The notes under the pieces were generated by a model. That model did no database searches. It was not told where the DNA came from and was given only the letters and a program-made list of their open reading frames with translations. A stretch of 36,014 nt of DNA from a virus. The first letter of the stretch is position 1, and each line of letters starts with the position of its first letter. The position numbers were made by a program, and so were the translations under genes. This document shows positions 1 through 8,859 of this stretch, in pieces. The stretch is from IMG/VR virus record IMGVR_UViG_3300025133_000334, positions 1 through 36,014 of that record; one strand, 5' to 3'.

Positions 1-75
1 TTTGATCTCCCCGCTGACCTTGATGGGATCGTCGGCCAATGGACGGCAGTTAAAGCCAAATTTCCGAAAGAGTAG
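1..75 (+). CDS. 3' end of an unidentified gene (partial)
   Basis: The first 24 codons of the window are open in frame 1 and end in TAG just before the next gene. The visible residues (FDLPADLDGIVGQW..., ending KFPKE) match no family I recognise. It precedes the lysis/membrane cassette. If the genome is circular it would lie downstream of the tail-fibre gene that leaves the window on the right, so a tail or host-contact protein is possible. That is position-based inference only. Confidence 0.5.
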   Translation, partial: FDLPADLDGIVGQWTAVKAKFPKE

Positions 76-84
76 AAAATATTA

Positions 85-411
85 ATGGTTAGACCTATTC
101 TCCTCGCTATCGTTATTTTTGCTTGGTCATTACCCGCAACAGCGGAACTGTTGATGAGAAGCGTGGTAACGCAGATGGTTTGCGGTGATAGCGAGGACAT
201 GGGGAGATTTCTTGCGGGATCAGGGGCTTTTATCGTGGGCTACGGAAAAGGGCATGATGCGGATGTGTCTGTTGCTGTTTGGCAATTAAAGGACGGTCAG
301 TTTATTGTGACAAGTCTTGATGAGAGTGGCGCTGGCTGTATCATTCAAGCCGGTAGCGATTGGAAAAGCAGTTTAGTAAAACTTGGGCCAGACACAGACG
401 TAAAACTATAA
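85..411 (+). CDS. Small exported protein with signal peptide
   Basis: This 108-residue protein starts with a textbook signal peptide: two charged/polar residues, a hydrophobic core (ILLAIVIFAW) and an AxA cleavage site (PATA|EL) near residue 20. The mature part of about 88 residues holds two cysteines (in MVCG and AGCI) that could form a disulphide in the periplasm. I recognise no catalytic motif. It is the first complete gene of the lysis/membrane cassette, so a periplasmic role in lysis or superinfection control is conceivable, but this is only position-based. Confidence 0.7.
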   Translation: MVRPILLAIVIFAWSLPATAELLMRSVVTQMVCGDSEDMGRFLAGSGAFIVGYGKGHDADVSVAVWQLKDGQFIVTSLDESGAGCIIQAGSDWKSSLVKLGPDTDVKL

Positions 412-446
412 TGTGTCTATTGCCTCGTCAATATTGAGTACATATT

Positions 447-809
447 ATGGAACTAGGCGTAAGAGAATTAATGACAATTGCTACGGTTTTGAGTGGATTA
501 GCCGCTACTTGGGGATTGGTAAGAGGCCAGATTGCGCGATTGTTGGAAGACCTAACAAAAGCCAACGACTCGATTACCACACTGTATACGAGGCTTGATC
601 AGATGGAGTCATCAGACAGTGTGCAGAAACACCAGATTCGGGTGATCGCCAGTATGTTATCACCAGAGCAACGAGAGCAACGAGCAAGAGAGCTAGAATC
701 TTTGCAGCATAAGGTTAGTTCAATTAGGCGGGATTGTGATACACTTATGTCGTCGCATAATGGCTCTCATCCTTACATACCACCGCCAGCGGGGTGTATA
801 GATCAATGA
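447..809 (+). CDS. Membrane-anchored coiled-coil protein
   Basis: This is a 120-residue protein. Residues about 9-26 (MTIATVLSGLAATWGLV) form a single hydrophobic segment. A long charged helix with coiled-coil character follows (LLEDLTKANDSITTLYTRLDQ and onward), and the C-terminus is proline-rich. This resembles small phage membrane proteins of the DUF2730 type found in lysis regions, but the match is tentative. It ends in an ATGA overlap with the next gene, so the two are translationally coupled. A rival ORF at 413-598 in another frame has no recognisable content. Confidence 0.65.
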   Translation: MELGVRELMTIATVLSGLAATWGLVRGQIARLLEDLTKANDSITTLYTRLDQMESSDSVQKHQIRVIASMLSPEQREQRARELESLQHKVSSIRRDCDTLMSSHNGSHPYIPPPAGCIDQ

Positions 810-1132
810 CCGAAACATCATGGCATCTTAGCAAGAACTTCACCATCGGTCATGTTCTGGCAGTGGTAGGGGTGATCAGCGCAGGGATAATCGCATTTAA
901 TACGCTGGAACAAACAGTGGCGAATGATGTTAGGGACTTACAGGCCCACAAAATCTCACAGTCGGCAGACCAGATACAACAAGTCGAAGCGAATCAAAAT
1001 GATCGTGAGCAAATTAACGAGCTTAAAACGCAGACAGCGGTTATTCAAAACACGATAGAAATCATGCAGCGGACACTAGATGACAACCGACAGGATATAA
1101 AGGAAATTTTAACAGAGGTAAAAAGGCGATGA
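806..1132 (+). CDS. Membrane protein with periplasmic coiled coil; i-spanin-like topology
   Basis: I place the start at ATG 806, which forms an ATGA junction with the preceding stop, rather than the in-frame GTG 12 bases upstream. The 108-residue product has one transmembrane segment (roughly residues 13-33, HVLAVVGVISAGIIAF) and then a highly charged helix to the C-terminus (VRDLQAHKISQS... to EVKRR). An N-terminal anchor plus long coiled coil is the topology of phage inner-membrane spanins (Rz-like). No lipobox outer-membrane partner is visible, so spanin function is only a hypothesis. Confidence 0.65.
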   Translation: MTETSWHLSKNFTIGHVLAVVGVISAGIIAFNTLEQTVANDVRDLQAHKISQSADQIQQVEANQNDREQINELKTQTAVIQNTIEIMQRTLDDNRQDIKEILTEVKRR

Positions 1133-1206
1133 CATTTTCTTGGGGCGAAGGAATTATTCTGATTGTGCTGGTCGTCATACTGATAAACCAAATAAGGTAC
1201 AAATGA
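1129..1206 (+). CDS. 25-residue single-span membrane peptide
   Basis: This micro-gene is nearly all transmembrane: MTFSWGEGIILIVLVVILIN, followed by QIRYK. The positive C-terminus after the hydrophobic stretch suggests an N-out/C-in span. Its reality rests on two junctions: its ATG overlaps the previous stop as ATGA, and its own TGA overlaps the next gene's ATG as ATGA. It sits within the membrane/lysis cassette and could be a pinholin, antiholin or holin modulator, but nothing in the sequence decides this. Confidence 0.6.
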   Translation: MTFSWGEGIILIVLVVILINQIRYK

Positions 1207-1793
1207 CTCTGACAAAAAATATTGCAATGATTGTAGTGGCGGCTATTACAGGGTTCAGTCCAATGGGCGTCATGCTGGTACAGAATCATCTTGAGCGGCA
1301 GGAATTAGCATCAGGTGAGATCAACCGAACGGTTCTATTGAATCATTCGCTTTTTACTCATGCGGATACTTGGTTGCAATTGGTTATTCCGCAACTGAAT
1401 GTGACAGCAACGGCTAAGAAATTCCTAACGATTAAGTTCGCTGCGTTCCAAGACAGTCTGAAAAAACTGGTCAAGTCCACAAATTTCAATGAATTGTCGG
1501 ACTCTGAAATGCATACCTTGTTATCCCACAACCTAACTGAAACGGTTACAGATTATCTTGCAGATGCAAGACGAGGGGGGATATCAAGTGCGTTCATTGA
1601 CAACTTCAATAAGTGGCATAGGCGGGTAGTGGACATTTTGGTAAGGGCGATTGAGGATAATGTCTACTCGGTAGTTCACACATCACAAAACGGTAAAATG
1701 TATGCGATTTTAACTGCTTATGACGCTGCTCTTGGTGCCACGATTGATGACGTTGAAAAGACGTTGATCCAACTGGACATAAAGGAGAAGTAG
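1203..1793 (+). CDS. Membrane-anchored hypothetical protein
   Basis: The start at ATG 1203 gives an ATGA overlap with the 25-residue membrane peptide. A longer reading from 1140 would only add out-of-context codons covered by that gene. The 196-residue product has an N-terminal hydrophobic segment (IAMIVVAAITGFSPMGVMLV, about residues 7-26). It could be an uncleaved anchor or a signal peptide. A predicted mostly helical soluble domain follows. I do not recognise the family. It lies directly before the holin gene with one base between them, so a role in lysis timing or envelope interaction fits its position. Confidence 0.7.
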   Translation: MTLTKNIAMIVVAAITGFSPMGVMLVQNHLERQELASGEINRTVLLNHSLFTHADTWLQLVIPQLNVTATAKKFLTIKFAAFQDSLKKLVKSTNFNELSDSEMHTLLSHNLTETVTDYLADARRGGISSAFIDNFNKWHRRVVDILVRAIEDNVYSVVHTSQNGKMYAILTAYDAALGATIDDVEKTLIQLDIKEK

Positions 1794-1794
1794 T

Positions 1795-2217
1795 ATGCTT
1801 AGTTTACTTGGATCACTCTTGGGTTTTGGGACCAGCTTCCTGCCTAAAGTCATGGATTTCTTCCAGGATCGTGCTGATAAGAAGCACGAATTAGCGGTGA
1901 TGACTAAGGCGGCAGAAATCCAACTGGATAGGACTGCGATAGATGCGAACATTAGAGAAGTTGAGACTATACACGAACACGATGCCTCTCTTGACGGGGG
2001 TGGCTTCATTAACGCTCTCCGTGCTAGTGTACGTCCTGTTATCACTTATCTTTTTATGGCCTTATTTATAGGGGTTGAAGTTACTACATATATGCTCCTA
2101 TTGGACAAAGGTATTGAGCCAGGGGATGCACTTATTAATGTTTGGAACGATGAAGTTATGGCTATGTGGGCCGCAATCTTGGCCTTCTGGTTTGGTGGTA
2201 GGCAGTTTAGGAAGTGA
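1795..2217 (+). CDS. Holin, three-TM (GTA-type) family
   Basis: This 140-residue protein has an N-terminal amphipathic/hydrophobic stretch (LLGSLLGFGTSFLPKVMDFF). A charged helical middle follows (DKKHELAVMTKAAEIQLD), then two strong hydrophobic segments near residues 79-100 (PVITYLFMALFIGVEVTTYMLLL) and 120-133 (MAMWAAILAFWFGG). The order matches the three-TM holin family first described for gene-transfer-agent release. Such proteins permeabilise the inner membrane so that the endolysin can reach the cell wall. The gene overlaps the endolysin gene by a GTGA junction, the usual holin-endolysin pairing. Confidence 0.8.
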   Translation: MLSLLGSLLGFGTSFLPKVMDFFQDRADKKHELAVMTKAAEIQLDRTAIDANIREVETIHEHDASLDGGGFINALRASVRPVITYLFMALFIGVEVTTYMLLLDKGIEPGDALINVWNDEVMAMWAAILAFWFGGRQFRK

Positions 2218-2666
2218 GAACTAATGCAGAAGGTATTAAGTTGGTTAGTGATTTTGAGGGATTTCGTCCTCAAGTTTATAGAGACAGTGGTGGGATTCCT
2301 ACTATTGGTTACGGTTCTTGTTTTACTCCTAATGGCTCTAGGGTTACAATGGATCATGGAGAAATTACACACGAAACAGCAATTAGTTATCTTGAGTTCG
2401 GCCTACAAACGGCTGAACAAGCGATTGGACGATTGGTTAGTACCCCTCTGACACACAACCAATTCTCAGCTTTAACATCGTTTGTGTACAATGTTGGATC
2501 AGGGAACTTCCAAAGAAGCACCATGAGAATGAAAATAAACAGAGGAAGTTTTGTGGATGCTAGTAACGAGTTCTGGAAGTGGCGTAGAGCCGCTGGTAGA
2601 ATACTAAAGGGTTTGGTGAGGCGTAGAGAAGCAGAGCGTAGGCTGTTCACAAAGAAGGATATATAG
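2214..2666 (+). CDS. Endolysin, GH24 (T4-type) lysozyme
   Basis: This is a 150-residue muramidase that cleaves the N-acetylmuramic acid to N-acetylglucosamine bond of peptidoglycan. The catalytic triad is visible with T4-lysozyme spacing: Glu15, Asp24 and Thr30 in DFEGF...YRDSGGIPTIGYG. The later conserved parts are also present (LTHNQFSALTSFVYNVG, then RREAERRLF near the end). No signal peptide or signal-anchor is visible, so it should be a canonical, holin-dependent endolysin. The start is GTG, overlapping the holin stop as GTGA. No separate strong ribosome site is needed if translation is coupled. Confidence 0.93.
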   Translation: MRTNAEGIKLVSDFEGFRPQVYRDSGGIPTIGYGSCFTPNGSRVTMDHGEITHETAISYLEFGLQTAEQAIGRLVSTPLTHNQFSALTSFVYNVGSGNFQRSTMRMKINRGSFVDASNEFWKWRRAAGRILKGLVRRREAERRLFTKKDI

Positions 2667-2667
2667 A

Positions 2668-3324
2668 ATGAGTTTTCGTACAGTTATAGATAGTGTGCTT
2701 ACTAGGATGCGAGAGGACACCATAGGTTCCGACTGGACAAGCATCCTGTCTACTTCCTCAGAGACTGATGATTATCAGAAACTTATCGGTGAGTTAGTCA
2801 ACGAGACTAAGTACTACATAGAGGACGCCTGGAATTGGGGTGTTCTAAGGACTATTGAGACAGTAACCACTGTAGCATCTACGGCTACCTATGACATGTC
2901 CGGTCTGGATAATAGGTCCCGTATCCTGCAGGTTATCGACAACACTAACGACCATCAATTGTCTCAGATTGGTGATAATGACTTTTATCATTTCACTTAT
3001 GTAGGTACTACCCAAACTGGACAACCGACACATTTTAGACTTATTGATAACGACATATCGTTCTATCCCACCCCTGATGCGGTATATGACATTAAAGTTC
3101 ACGCTATACAACCTCAGGATAGTCGTACACTAGCCGCAGACACCTTTAGTATTCCTGAACATTTAGTGATCCTAGGTGCTTATGCTCTGGCTCTTAATGA
3201 GCGAGGTGAGGATGGTGGTACTTTAAGTGACGTAGCTGCGACTAGGTTCGCCACTGCACTTACCGATGCTATTTCACATGATGAACTTCGGACTGTAGAC
3301 GAGATAACTTGGTATGCCAGCTAA
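2668..3324 (+). CDS. Head-tail adaptor (tail tubular protein A, T7 gp11-like)
   Basis: This 218-residue protein has the layout of podovirus adaptor proteins. An N-terminal helical region (TRMREDTIG...YQKLIGELVNETKYYIEDAWNWG) is followed by a beta-rich middle and a C-terminal helix. The phrase about an early Trp-rich helix then T.YDM is typical of gp11/SU10-adaptor-like proteins. These form a ring beneath the portal and connect to the nozzle. The gene overlaps the nozzle gene by 11 bases, as expected for subunits made together. Assignment is by pattern and neighbourhood; an AAGGA ribosome site precedes the ATG. Confidence 0.8.
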   Translation: MSFRTVIDSVLTRMREDTIGSDWTSILSTSSETDDYQKLIGELVNETKYYIEDAWNWGVLRTIETVTTVASTATYDMSGLDNRSRILQVIDNTNDHQLSQIGDNDFYHFTYVGTTQTGQPTHFRLIDNDISFYPTPDAVYDIKVHAIQPQDSRTLAADTFSIPEHLVILGAYALALNERGEDGGTLSDVAATRFATALTDAISHDELRTVDEITWYAS

Positions 3325-4951
3325 ACCCACTACACCAGTAGTACTTAAGGGTCTAGGGTCTAAGGGACTTAATACACAATCTCAGAGTGCAACCCTATCC
3401 CCTGAGTGGCTTACTGTGGCTGAAAATGTAGTCTATGATCTTCAGGGTCGAATGGGGCCTCGTCAGGGTGCTAAACAGATTAGCAAGACCTTAGCTTCCT
3501 CAATCAAGTCCTTTGGTAACTACATTAAGTCAGATCGCACCAGAGAATTCTATGGTGGTTCAGGTGCCACTATAGTAAAACTGGACACAACGGTAACACC
3601 TAATAGTCTAACTACACAGTCCTTCGCAGGTACACCTCAAACCATTACCGATAGTAATTGGCAATGGATTAATTTCAATGATGAGTTCTGGGGTATACAA
3701 AGTGGACATAAGGTAATTAACTACGATGGAACTTCTTGGTACGATATTGATGATCTTAGTGCTTACGTTGCTGCTTCTGGAGTAACTACCTTTGACCCCT
3801 CATGTGGACTTGGTGACTTTGGTCGTATGTGGTACGGAGGTATTACTGAGGACGTAGGTACATTATACTACTCAGATAATCTCATTGGTGAGAAGTTGAA
3901 CACCGGGGCTGCAGGTTCACTTGACCTTAAGACTGTGTGGGGTAACGATGAGATAATTGGTCTAGCTTCCCTTGAGGACAAGATCATTATCTTTGGTAAA
4001 CAAAACATAGCTATCTACACAGGGGCCAATAATCCCTCGACAATGGTCCTTGATGACCTCATAAGGGACACTGGTCTCGCAGGTAGGGACAACATAGTCT
4101 ACGTTGGGACCGACATCTACTTCCTTAGTTATGAGGGTCTTAAGTCCATAAAGCGTATCACTCAGACTGACGGTAAGTCTCCAATTGAGGATGTGTCGAT
4201 AGCAGTAAGGAATGACTTAACGAGACTTATTGCCAAAGCGGACTTAGATACCGTAAAGAGTATCTACTACCAAAAGGAAGGTTTTGTTTTGACCTTCATG
4301 CCGGGATATAGCAGAACGTATTGTTTTGACTTTTCCTCTGGAAAAGGGTTGCCACGAATAACCACTTGGACCTTTACTGATGATCCTTTGTGTGGTGTCT
4401 CGACTATTGACGGTAAACTCTATATGGGTATCTCAGACTCCATAACTGAGTACGATGGTTATTATGACGTAACTATTGCAGATGTTACGGGGGCCTATGG
4501 TTCTGAGGGAGTTTGTGTAGCAGCTAGTAACACATGGGAAACATCTACTTGCTGGAGCTACACCAACAACGACTACAACTGGACCTTTCAGTCTCCCTGG
4601 ATGGACTTTGGTGATCAAGTTTTTGCTAAGATACTCAAGAGGGGTCTATTCACAGTTACTGGTGGTCAAGGTGCTGCCTCAACGATTACTATCGCTAAGG
4701 ACTACGAGGAGGACTCGACGTACTCTAAGACCTTTAACTTAGTGACCGACGCAATTACGTATCTTTGGGGTAGTGCGGCCTCACTATACGGTGCAGCTAA
4801 GTATGCACCTGCAGACGGACCAAAGGAGTACACATTACCTTTGGCACGTACAGGTAAAGTCATTAGACTTAAGATGGTTACTGAAGTTTCGGGGAATTAC
4901 TCGAGTTTAGTGAATACTACATTTTTGACCAAACAAGGTAAAATTAGGTAA
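3314..4951 (+). CDS. Tail nozzle (tail tubular protein B, T7 gp12-like)
   Basis: This 545-residue, beta-rich protein begins with a conserved-looking segment (KGLNTQSQSATLSPEWLTVAENVVYD then GRMGPRQG; residue pattern described, not complete). In many podovirus nozzle proteins this segment carries the 'all genes annotate parameters' style of repeated beta-propeller blades. Repeated short blades with aromatic residues (IYTGANNPS, LYMGISDSITEYDG) support a propeller. It would form the hexameric DNA channel at the tip of the short tail. It follows the adaptor gene with an 11-base overlap and precedes the internal virion genes, the normal order in this phage group. Confidence 0.78.
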   Translation: MPAKPTTPVVLKGLGSKGLNTQSQSATLSPEWLTVAENVVYDLQGRMGPRQGAKQISKTLASSIKSFGNYIKSDRTREFYGGSGATIVKLDTTVTPNSLTTQSFAGTPQTITDSNWQWINFNDEFWGIQSGHKVINYDGTSWYDIDDLSAYVAASGVTTFDPSCGLGDFGRMWYGGITEDVGTLYYSDNLIGEKLNTGAAGSLDLKTVWGNDEIIGLASLEDKIIIFGKQNIAIYTGANNPSTMVLDDLIRDTGLAGRDNIVYVGTDIYFLSYEGLKSIKRITQTDGKSPIEDVSIAVRNDLTRLIAKADLDTVKSIYYQKEGFVLTFMPGYSRTYCFDFSSGKGLPRITTWTFTDDPLCGVSTIDGKLYMGISDSITEYDGYYDVTIADVTGAYGSEGVCVAASNTWETSTCWSYTNNDYNWTFQSPWMDFGDQVFAKILKRGLFTVTGGQGAASTITIAKDYEEDSTYSKTFNLVTDAITYLWGSAASLYGAAKYAPADGPKEYTLPLARTGKVIRLKMVTEVSGNYSSLVNTTFLTKQGKIR

Positions 4952-4970
4952 ATAGGAAGAGGAAGTTATT

Positions 4971-5783
4971 ATGGCAGATTGGTGGGACGTAGCTGGACAG
5001 GTAATTGGAGGTGGATTAAGTTGGCTTGGTGCTAGGGACAACGCCGATGCGGCTCTACAGGCCTCTCAACAGTCAGCCGATGCGATTACGGCTGCAGCCA
5101 GAGAGGCGACGAGGGCTGCTGAACCTTGGTCCATAGGTAGCCTTGGTGGTACGGCTCAGTTCGATGATGACACGGGTACTGGCTTACTGAACTTGTCCCC
5201 TGAGTTAGCCCAGGTGTACCAAGGTGCCTTAACTCGTAGTGGTCTATGGGGAGAACAAGCTCTTAAATATGGGCTAGACCCTTTTGAAGCTGCCAATACT
5301 TTTTATAATCAACAACAAGAGTACTATCAACCTCAGGAAGACAAACTACGTACTGACTTGGAGACACGTTTGTTGGCCCAAGGTAGGTTAGGTTCTACTG
5401 GTGGCGCTCATAACATGGGGCAACTTGAGGAAGCCATAGGACAAGGGCAGACACAACGTAGAACTCAGGCCTTCTCTCAGGCCCAGTCATTAATCAACAG
5501 TCTGCTTGGTAGAGAAAGTGGTGACATTGCTACAGCAACTGGTCTCCTTGACATACCACTTCAGTTGAGTAATGTTGGTAGAGGTATAGGCGGTAATTTG
5601 GGCGGCGTTGCGGCGGCGGGACTTAAGTCCAGGGCCGACGCAGCACAGAACCTTAGTGCCACTATGGCTGCAGGTGGTACCGGGTGGGGTAATGCCCTAA
5701 CCGGACTTGGTGGTATGTTTACCAATAACTTTGAACGACCAAAACAACAACCAATCAACATTACCTTACCACGTGGTACATAA
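4971..5783 (+). CDS. Internal virion / DNA ejection protein, small
   Basis: This 270-residue protein starts with a glycine-rich hydrophobic helix (VAGQVIGGGLSWLGARDNADAA) and has long Ala/Gln-rich helices, including a segment around RLLAQGRLGSTGGAHNMGQL. A Gly/Ala-rich C-terminal half may insert into membranes. This composition and its place right after the nozzle match the gp14-type ejection proteins of T7-like phages, which leave the head first and build a channel in the envelope. A GGAAGAGGAAG ribosome-binding stretch lies before the ATG. Function is inferred from composition and gene order. Confidence 0.65.
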   Translation: MADWWDVAGQVIGGGLSWLGARDNADAALQASQQSADAITAAAREATRAAEPWSIGSLGGTAQFDDDTGTGLLNLSPELAQVYQGALTRSGLWGEQALKYGLDPFEAANTFYNQQQEYYQPQEDKLRTDLETRLLAQGRLGSTGGAHNMGQLEEAIGQGQTQRRTQAFSQAQSLINSLLGRESGDIATATGLLDIPLQLSNVGRGIGGNLGGVAAAGLKSRADAAQNLSATMAAGGTGWGNALTGLGGMFTNNFERPKQQPINITLPRGT

Positions 5784-5785
5784 AA

Positions 5786-7027
5786 ATGGCTATTGAAGGA
5801 CTTACGGGAGGAGACATACCTCAGTGGCTAGAGGACTGGTTGTTGTTTTTAGGGGTTATGTCCCCTGAGGAAGCGACTAACGAGATTAGTGCTGTGAATG
5901 ACACACAGAGTTCCAATAACAATGCGCGACATACTGCTATGGTCCCTTTGTCTGATGGTTCCGCTGATCTAAACAATGATCCTACTTATAACTCTAATTC
6001 AAATGTGTCCTTAAGTGACTTCTTCTCCTTGAACAACTTAGGTAAAAGTTTTACGGGTGCCTCTGATGACCTAAGTAAGGCCTGGGGGAACAATAACTTT
6101 AATACAAGTGATTTTATAAATGCCATAACTCCTGGTTTTATGGGGGGTAATACAGCAAGTAAACCTGGGTATTCAGTAACCCCATGGGATCAAGTTTTGT
6201 CTAATTCTACGACATTGTCTGGTGCCACAAGGAACGCACGTAATGTAGATGCATTTTGGTCCAATCAAAACTCTCCTATTATGGGTAAGTTAGCTGGACT
6301 TTCGGCGTTGGCAATTCCTGCGGCAAGTCTTATCCCTGGTGGTTCTTTACTGGGTCTTGCAGGTGGTCTGTTTAATGCTATGGGTGCATATCAAGACCCA
6401 AGTAAAGTTGAAGGTCCTTCCTATTACGATTGGGAAAGTGGTATGTTCGGAGGGGCACTTAACAGTGATACTCCAAGCGGTTATTTCTACCAAGAAGGTG
6501 CTAAAAATAATGCTAATTTTGCTGCAGAACTTGCAGCCTTAGACCCTGGATCACAATCACCAACGTCCTTAGGTTGGGCTTTAAATGCTGATCTTGCCGA
6601 TGCCTTATCTCTTGGTTTAACACCGGACAATATGGCTTGGGGTACTGATTTATTTACTGAGGAGCCTCAGAACTATGGACAACAAATGTCCCAGTACGGA
6701 GTGACTAATGATGAAGCTATTAACTCCCTTTCGGCACAACGAGGTAACGCTTGGAACGCCTTCGCAGCTAACTTAGAAAGCCAAGACCCAACTATAGGTT
6801 ATAATCAGTTGTCCGACTTAGCACAACAAGAAGCTCAGAATATGCAGGGAGAGGCTGAGGCAGCGGCTGAGTTGGCGAGTACCCTGCTGGGTGGTGAATC
6901 ACAATGGACCGATTATGGCCCATCAGTGGGTGACGGTTCTTCTGGTGCGGGTGACTCACAAGGCGGTGGAAGTGGTGCGGGTGCCAGCCCATCTGATGAT
7001 GGCGACAATGATATGGGTCCGTGGTGA
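5786..7027 (+). CDS. Putative internal virion protein, Asn/Ser/Gly-rich
   Basis: This 413-residue protein has low-complexity, Asn/Ser-rich stretches in the first third. A hydrophobic Ala/Gly/Leu segment lies near residues 170-200 (LAGLSALAIPAASLIPGG...LLGLAGGLF). The acidic C-terminus is rich in Gly, Ser and Asp. No enzymatic motif is visible. It lies two bases after the previous ejection-type gene and before two large virion-type genes, so it is most likely another structural or ejection protein. No clear ribosome site precedes its ATG, suggesting coupling to the upstream gene. Confidence 0.6.
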   Translation: MAIEGLTGGDIPQWLEDWLLFLGVMSPEEATNEISAVNDTQSSNNNARHTAMVPLSDGSADLNNDPTYNSNSNVSLSDFFSLNNLGKSFTGASDDLSKAWGNNNFNTSDFINAITPGFMGGNTASKPGYSVTPWDQVLSNSTTLSGATRNARNVDAFWSNQNSPIMGKLAGLSALAIPAASLIPGGSLLGLAGGLFNAMGAYQDPSKVEGPSYYDWESGMFGGALNSDTPSGYFYQEGAKNNANFAAELAALDPGSQSPTSLGWALNADLADALSLGLTPDNMAWGTDLFTEEPQNYGQQMSQYGVTNDEAINSLSAQRGNAWNAFAANLESQDPTIGYNQLSDLAQQEAQNMQGEAEAAAELASTLLGGESQWTDYGPSVGDGSSGAGDSQGGGSGAGASPSDDGDNDMGPW

Positions 7028-7065
7028 TCACTGATGCCTACTAATTCACAAAGGAAGATATAGAC

Positions 7066-8859
7066 ATGGCAACTAACAATCCATTTAATTTATTCCAAGG
7101 GGCTACTCCGGGTGACGTACAGCAACTTATGCGCCAAGAGAGAGCCAAGAGGATACAGGATCAATTTAATACTGTAGCCGCTACTGGTAATGTCCCCGCT
7201 GCAGTGGCCGCTAGGGCGCGTCAGGCACAAATTGAGGCTATTCAAGGTGCCGGTGGTGGTCTCTTAGGGGCCGCAGGTATGCGTAGGGAGGACCCTAGGC
7301 TACTTAAGGCACGTAAGAGAGAGACTGACAAAGCTAAGTACATGGAGATGTTCAAGGACCTTAAGATGGATAGTCCTGAGGACTTCTATAAGATGTCTCA
7401 AGTCTTTATGGCTGATGGTTATATACAGGAAGCTCTTCAACTAACGGATCAGGGCCATGCCTTTAGGAAAGAGGCCAGAGGTGATAAGGGTCTGGACCTT
7501 AAGGCAGCTGCGGATGCATTTGATCGTGAACATAAAACACATGGGATGTCAGTTAAGAACAAGACCTTACAGCTCAATGAACTCATGGCTAGACATGGCC
7601 GTCAGCTTGACTGGTCTAAGTTTGGTCTGGCCGAAAAGGACTACGGTCTTAAGAGGGATATATTCATAGCTCAGGAAGCCTTCAGGGATAGGTCCCAAGG
7701 GTGGAAAGAGAAGATGGATGAGATCAACAACAAGCTGGCTGAACGTGGTTTGGACATCCGTGTGGAGGGTAACAACATTGCCCGTCTTGGTACTGTGGGG
7801 AACTTAGAACTAGGGAAAGCGAGGCTCTCATTTGATCAAGTGAAAGAGTTGTTTAAACAAGACCTAGAGACAAGTAGACTAGGTATTGACAAGATGTTGG
7901 CCCAAAATAGGGTCTTTGTTGATGGTAAGAACATAGAACACCAAGGGCTGTCCTTAGAACATCGTAAGGAAGTGGCGAAACAAGACCACGACCTACGCCA
8001 GACTTTAGGTATTGGTAATCTTCAACATAAGGCCGCTAGTCTTAAGGTACAAAAGTACGCCACTGAACATGATATAGCACTTAAGTACAAAGGTCAGGCT
8101 TTAAACGAAAGGCAACACTCAGAGAATATGGAGCTTCTGAGGAATAGGTTTGACTTTGATAAATATAAGTTTACCGCTACTATGAATGAGACAGCCAAGC
8201 AACGTGTTGTTAACATGGAACTTGCTGAACGTAGGCTTGAACTACAGGAACGTGGTATTGATATAGATGAGTTAGATAAATCAGAACGTAGAAACTTAGC
8301 GTCTAAGATGTTTGCTGAGGACAAGCGTATGAACATACATAAGATGTCCGAGGACGAGAAGAATAGGCATCTCACTGAGCAACTTGCTAACTATAGTAAC
8401 CATTGGAAGGGAAGGGCAGACGAAGTAGCACGTATGTCACTAACACAGAAGAAGGAACTATGGAAAGAAGAGATGGCCTTTAAGACTAGGATGGCCCATA
8501 TTGAAGGGGAGTATACGATAGGTGCTGCTGCCATTAAAGCCAAGGCTCCTAAGCCTACTGAAGTAAAGGCCGTGACTGACAATGATCTATTGGAAATGGA
8601 GAACTTTCTTGAGGCTCATCCTGATATTGAAAAGAGAATAAAGAACTCAGGCATAGGACCTTGGTATACTGGAGGTAATGACACAGAACAACTCTCAGCC
8701 CTTAGTAGTAAATATAAAGCTTGGAAAGGGAAGAATAAAGGAAGAGGAATGACTAACTTCTTTGATGCAATGGTAGGTTCTAAAACAGGAGCCTCTGATG
8801 GAGGTGATGATAACTTCAAAGGCACTACAGTTAAGAAGAAAAAAGGTAACCAGGAGTGA
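7066..8859 (+). CDS. Internal virion protein, charged helical (gp15-like position)
   Basis: This is a 597-residue, strongly charged and almost wholly helical protein. Residues about 140-480 read as long amphipathic helices rich in Glu, Lys, Arg and Leu. Its C-terminus is lysine-rich (TTVKKKKGNQE). In T7-like phages a long helical core protein (gp15) sits between the small ejection protein and the largest core protein, and this gene occupies that slot. I see no enzymatic motif. AGGAAGATATAG provides a ribosome site. The stop overlaps the next gene's GTG (GTGA), coupling the two core proteins. Confidence 0.65.
   Translation: MATNNPFNLFQGATPGDVQQLMRQERAKRIQDQFNTVAATGNVPAAVAARARQAQIEAIQGAGGGLLGAAGMRREDPRLLKARKRETDKAKYMEMFKDLKMDSPEDFYKMSQVFMADGYIQEALQLTDQGHAFRKEARGDKGLDLKAAADAFDREHKTHGMSVKNKTLQLNELMARHGRQLDWSKFGLAEKDYGLKRDIFIAQEAFRDRSQGWKEKMDEINNKLAERGLDIRVEGNNIARLGTVGNLELGKARLSFDQVKELFKQDLETSRLGIDKMLAQNRVFVDGKNIEHQGLSLEHRKEVAKQDHDLRQTLGIGNLQHKAASLKVQKYATEHDIALKYKGQALNERQHSENMELLRNRFDFDKYKFTATMNETAKQRVVNMELAERRLELQERGIDIDELDKSERRNLASKMFAEDKRMNIHKMSEDEKNRHLTEQLANYSNHWKGRADEVARMSLTQKKELWKEEMAFKTRMAHIEGEYTIGAAAIKAKAPKPTEVKAVTDNDLLEMENFLEAHPDIEKRIKNSGIGPWYTGGNDTEQLSALSSKYKAWKGKNKGRGMTNFFDAMVGSKTGASDGGDDNFKGTTVKKKKGNQE

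Noticed and set aside
413-598. 61-codon frame overlapping the 447 gene
   Set aside because: The 447 frame has a membrane helix, a coiled coil and an ATGA junction; this frame has none of these.
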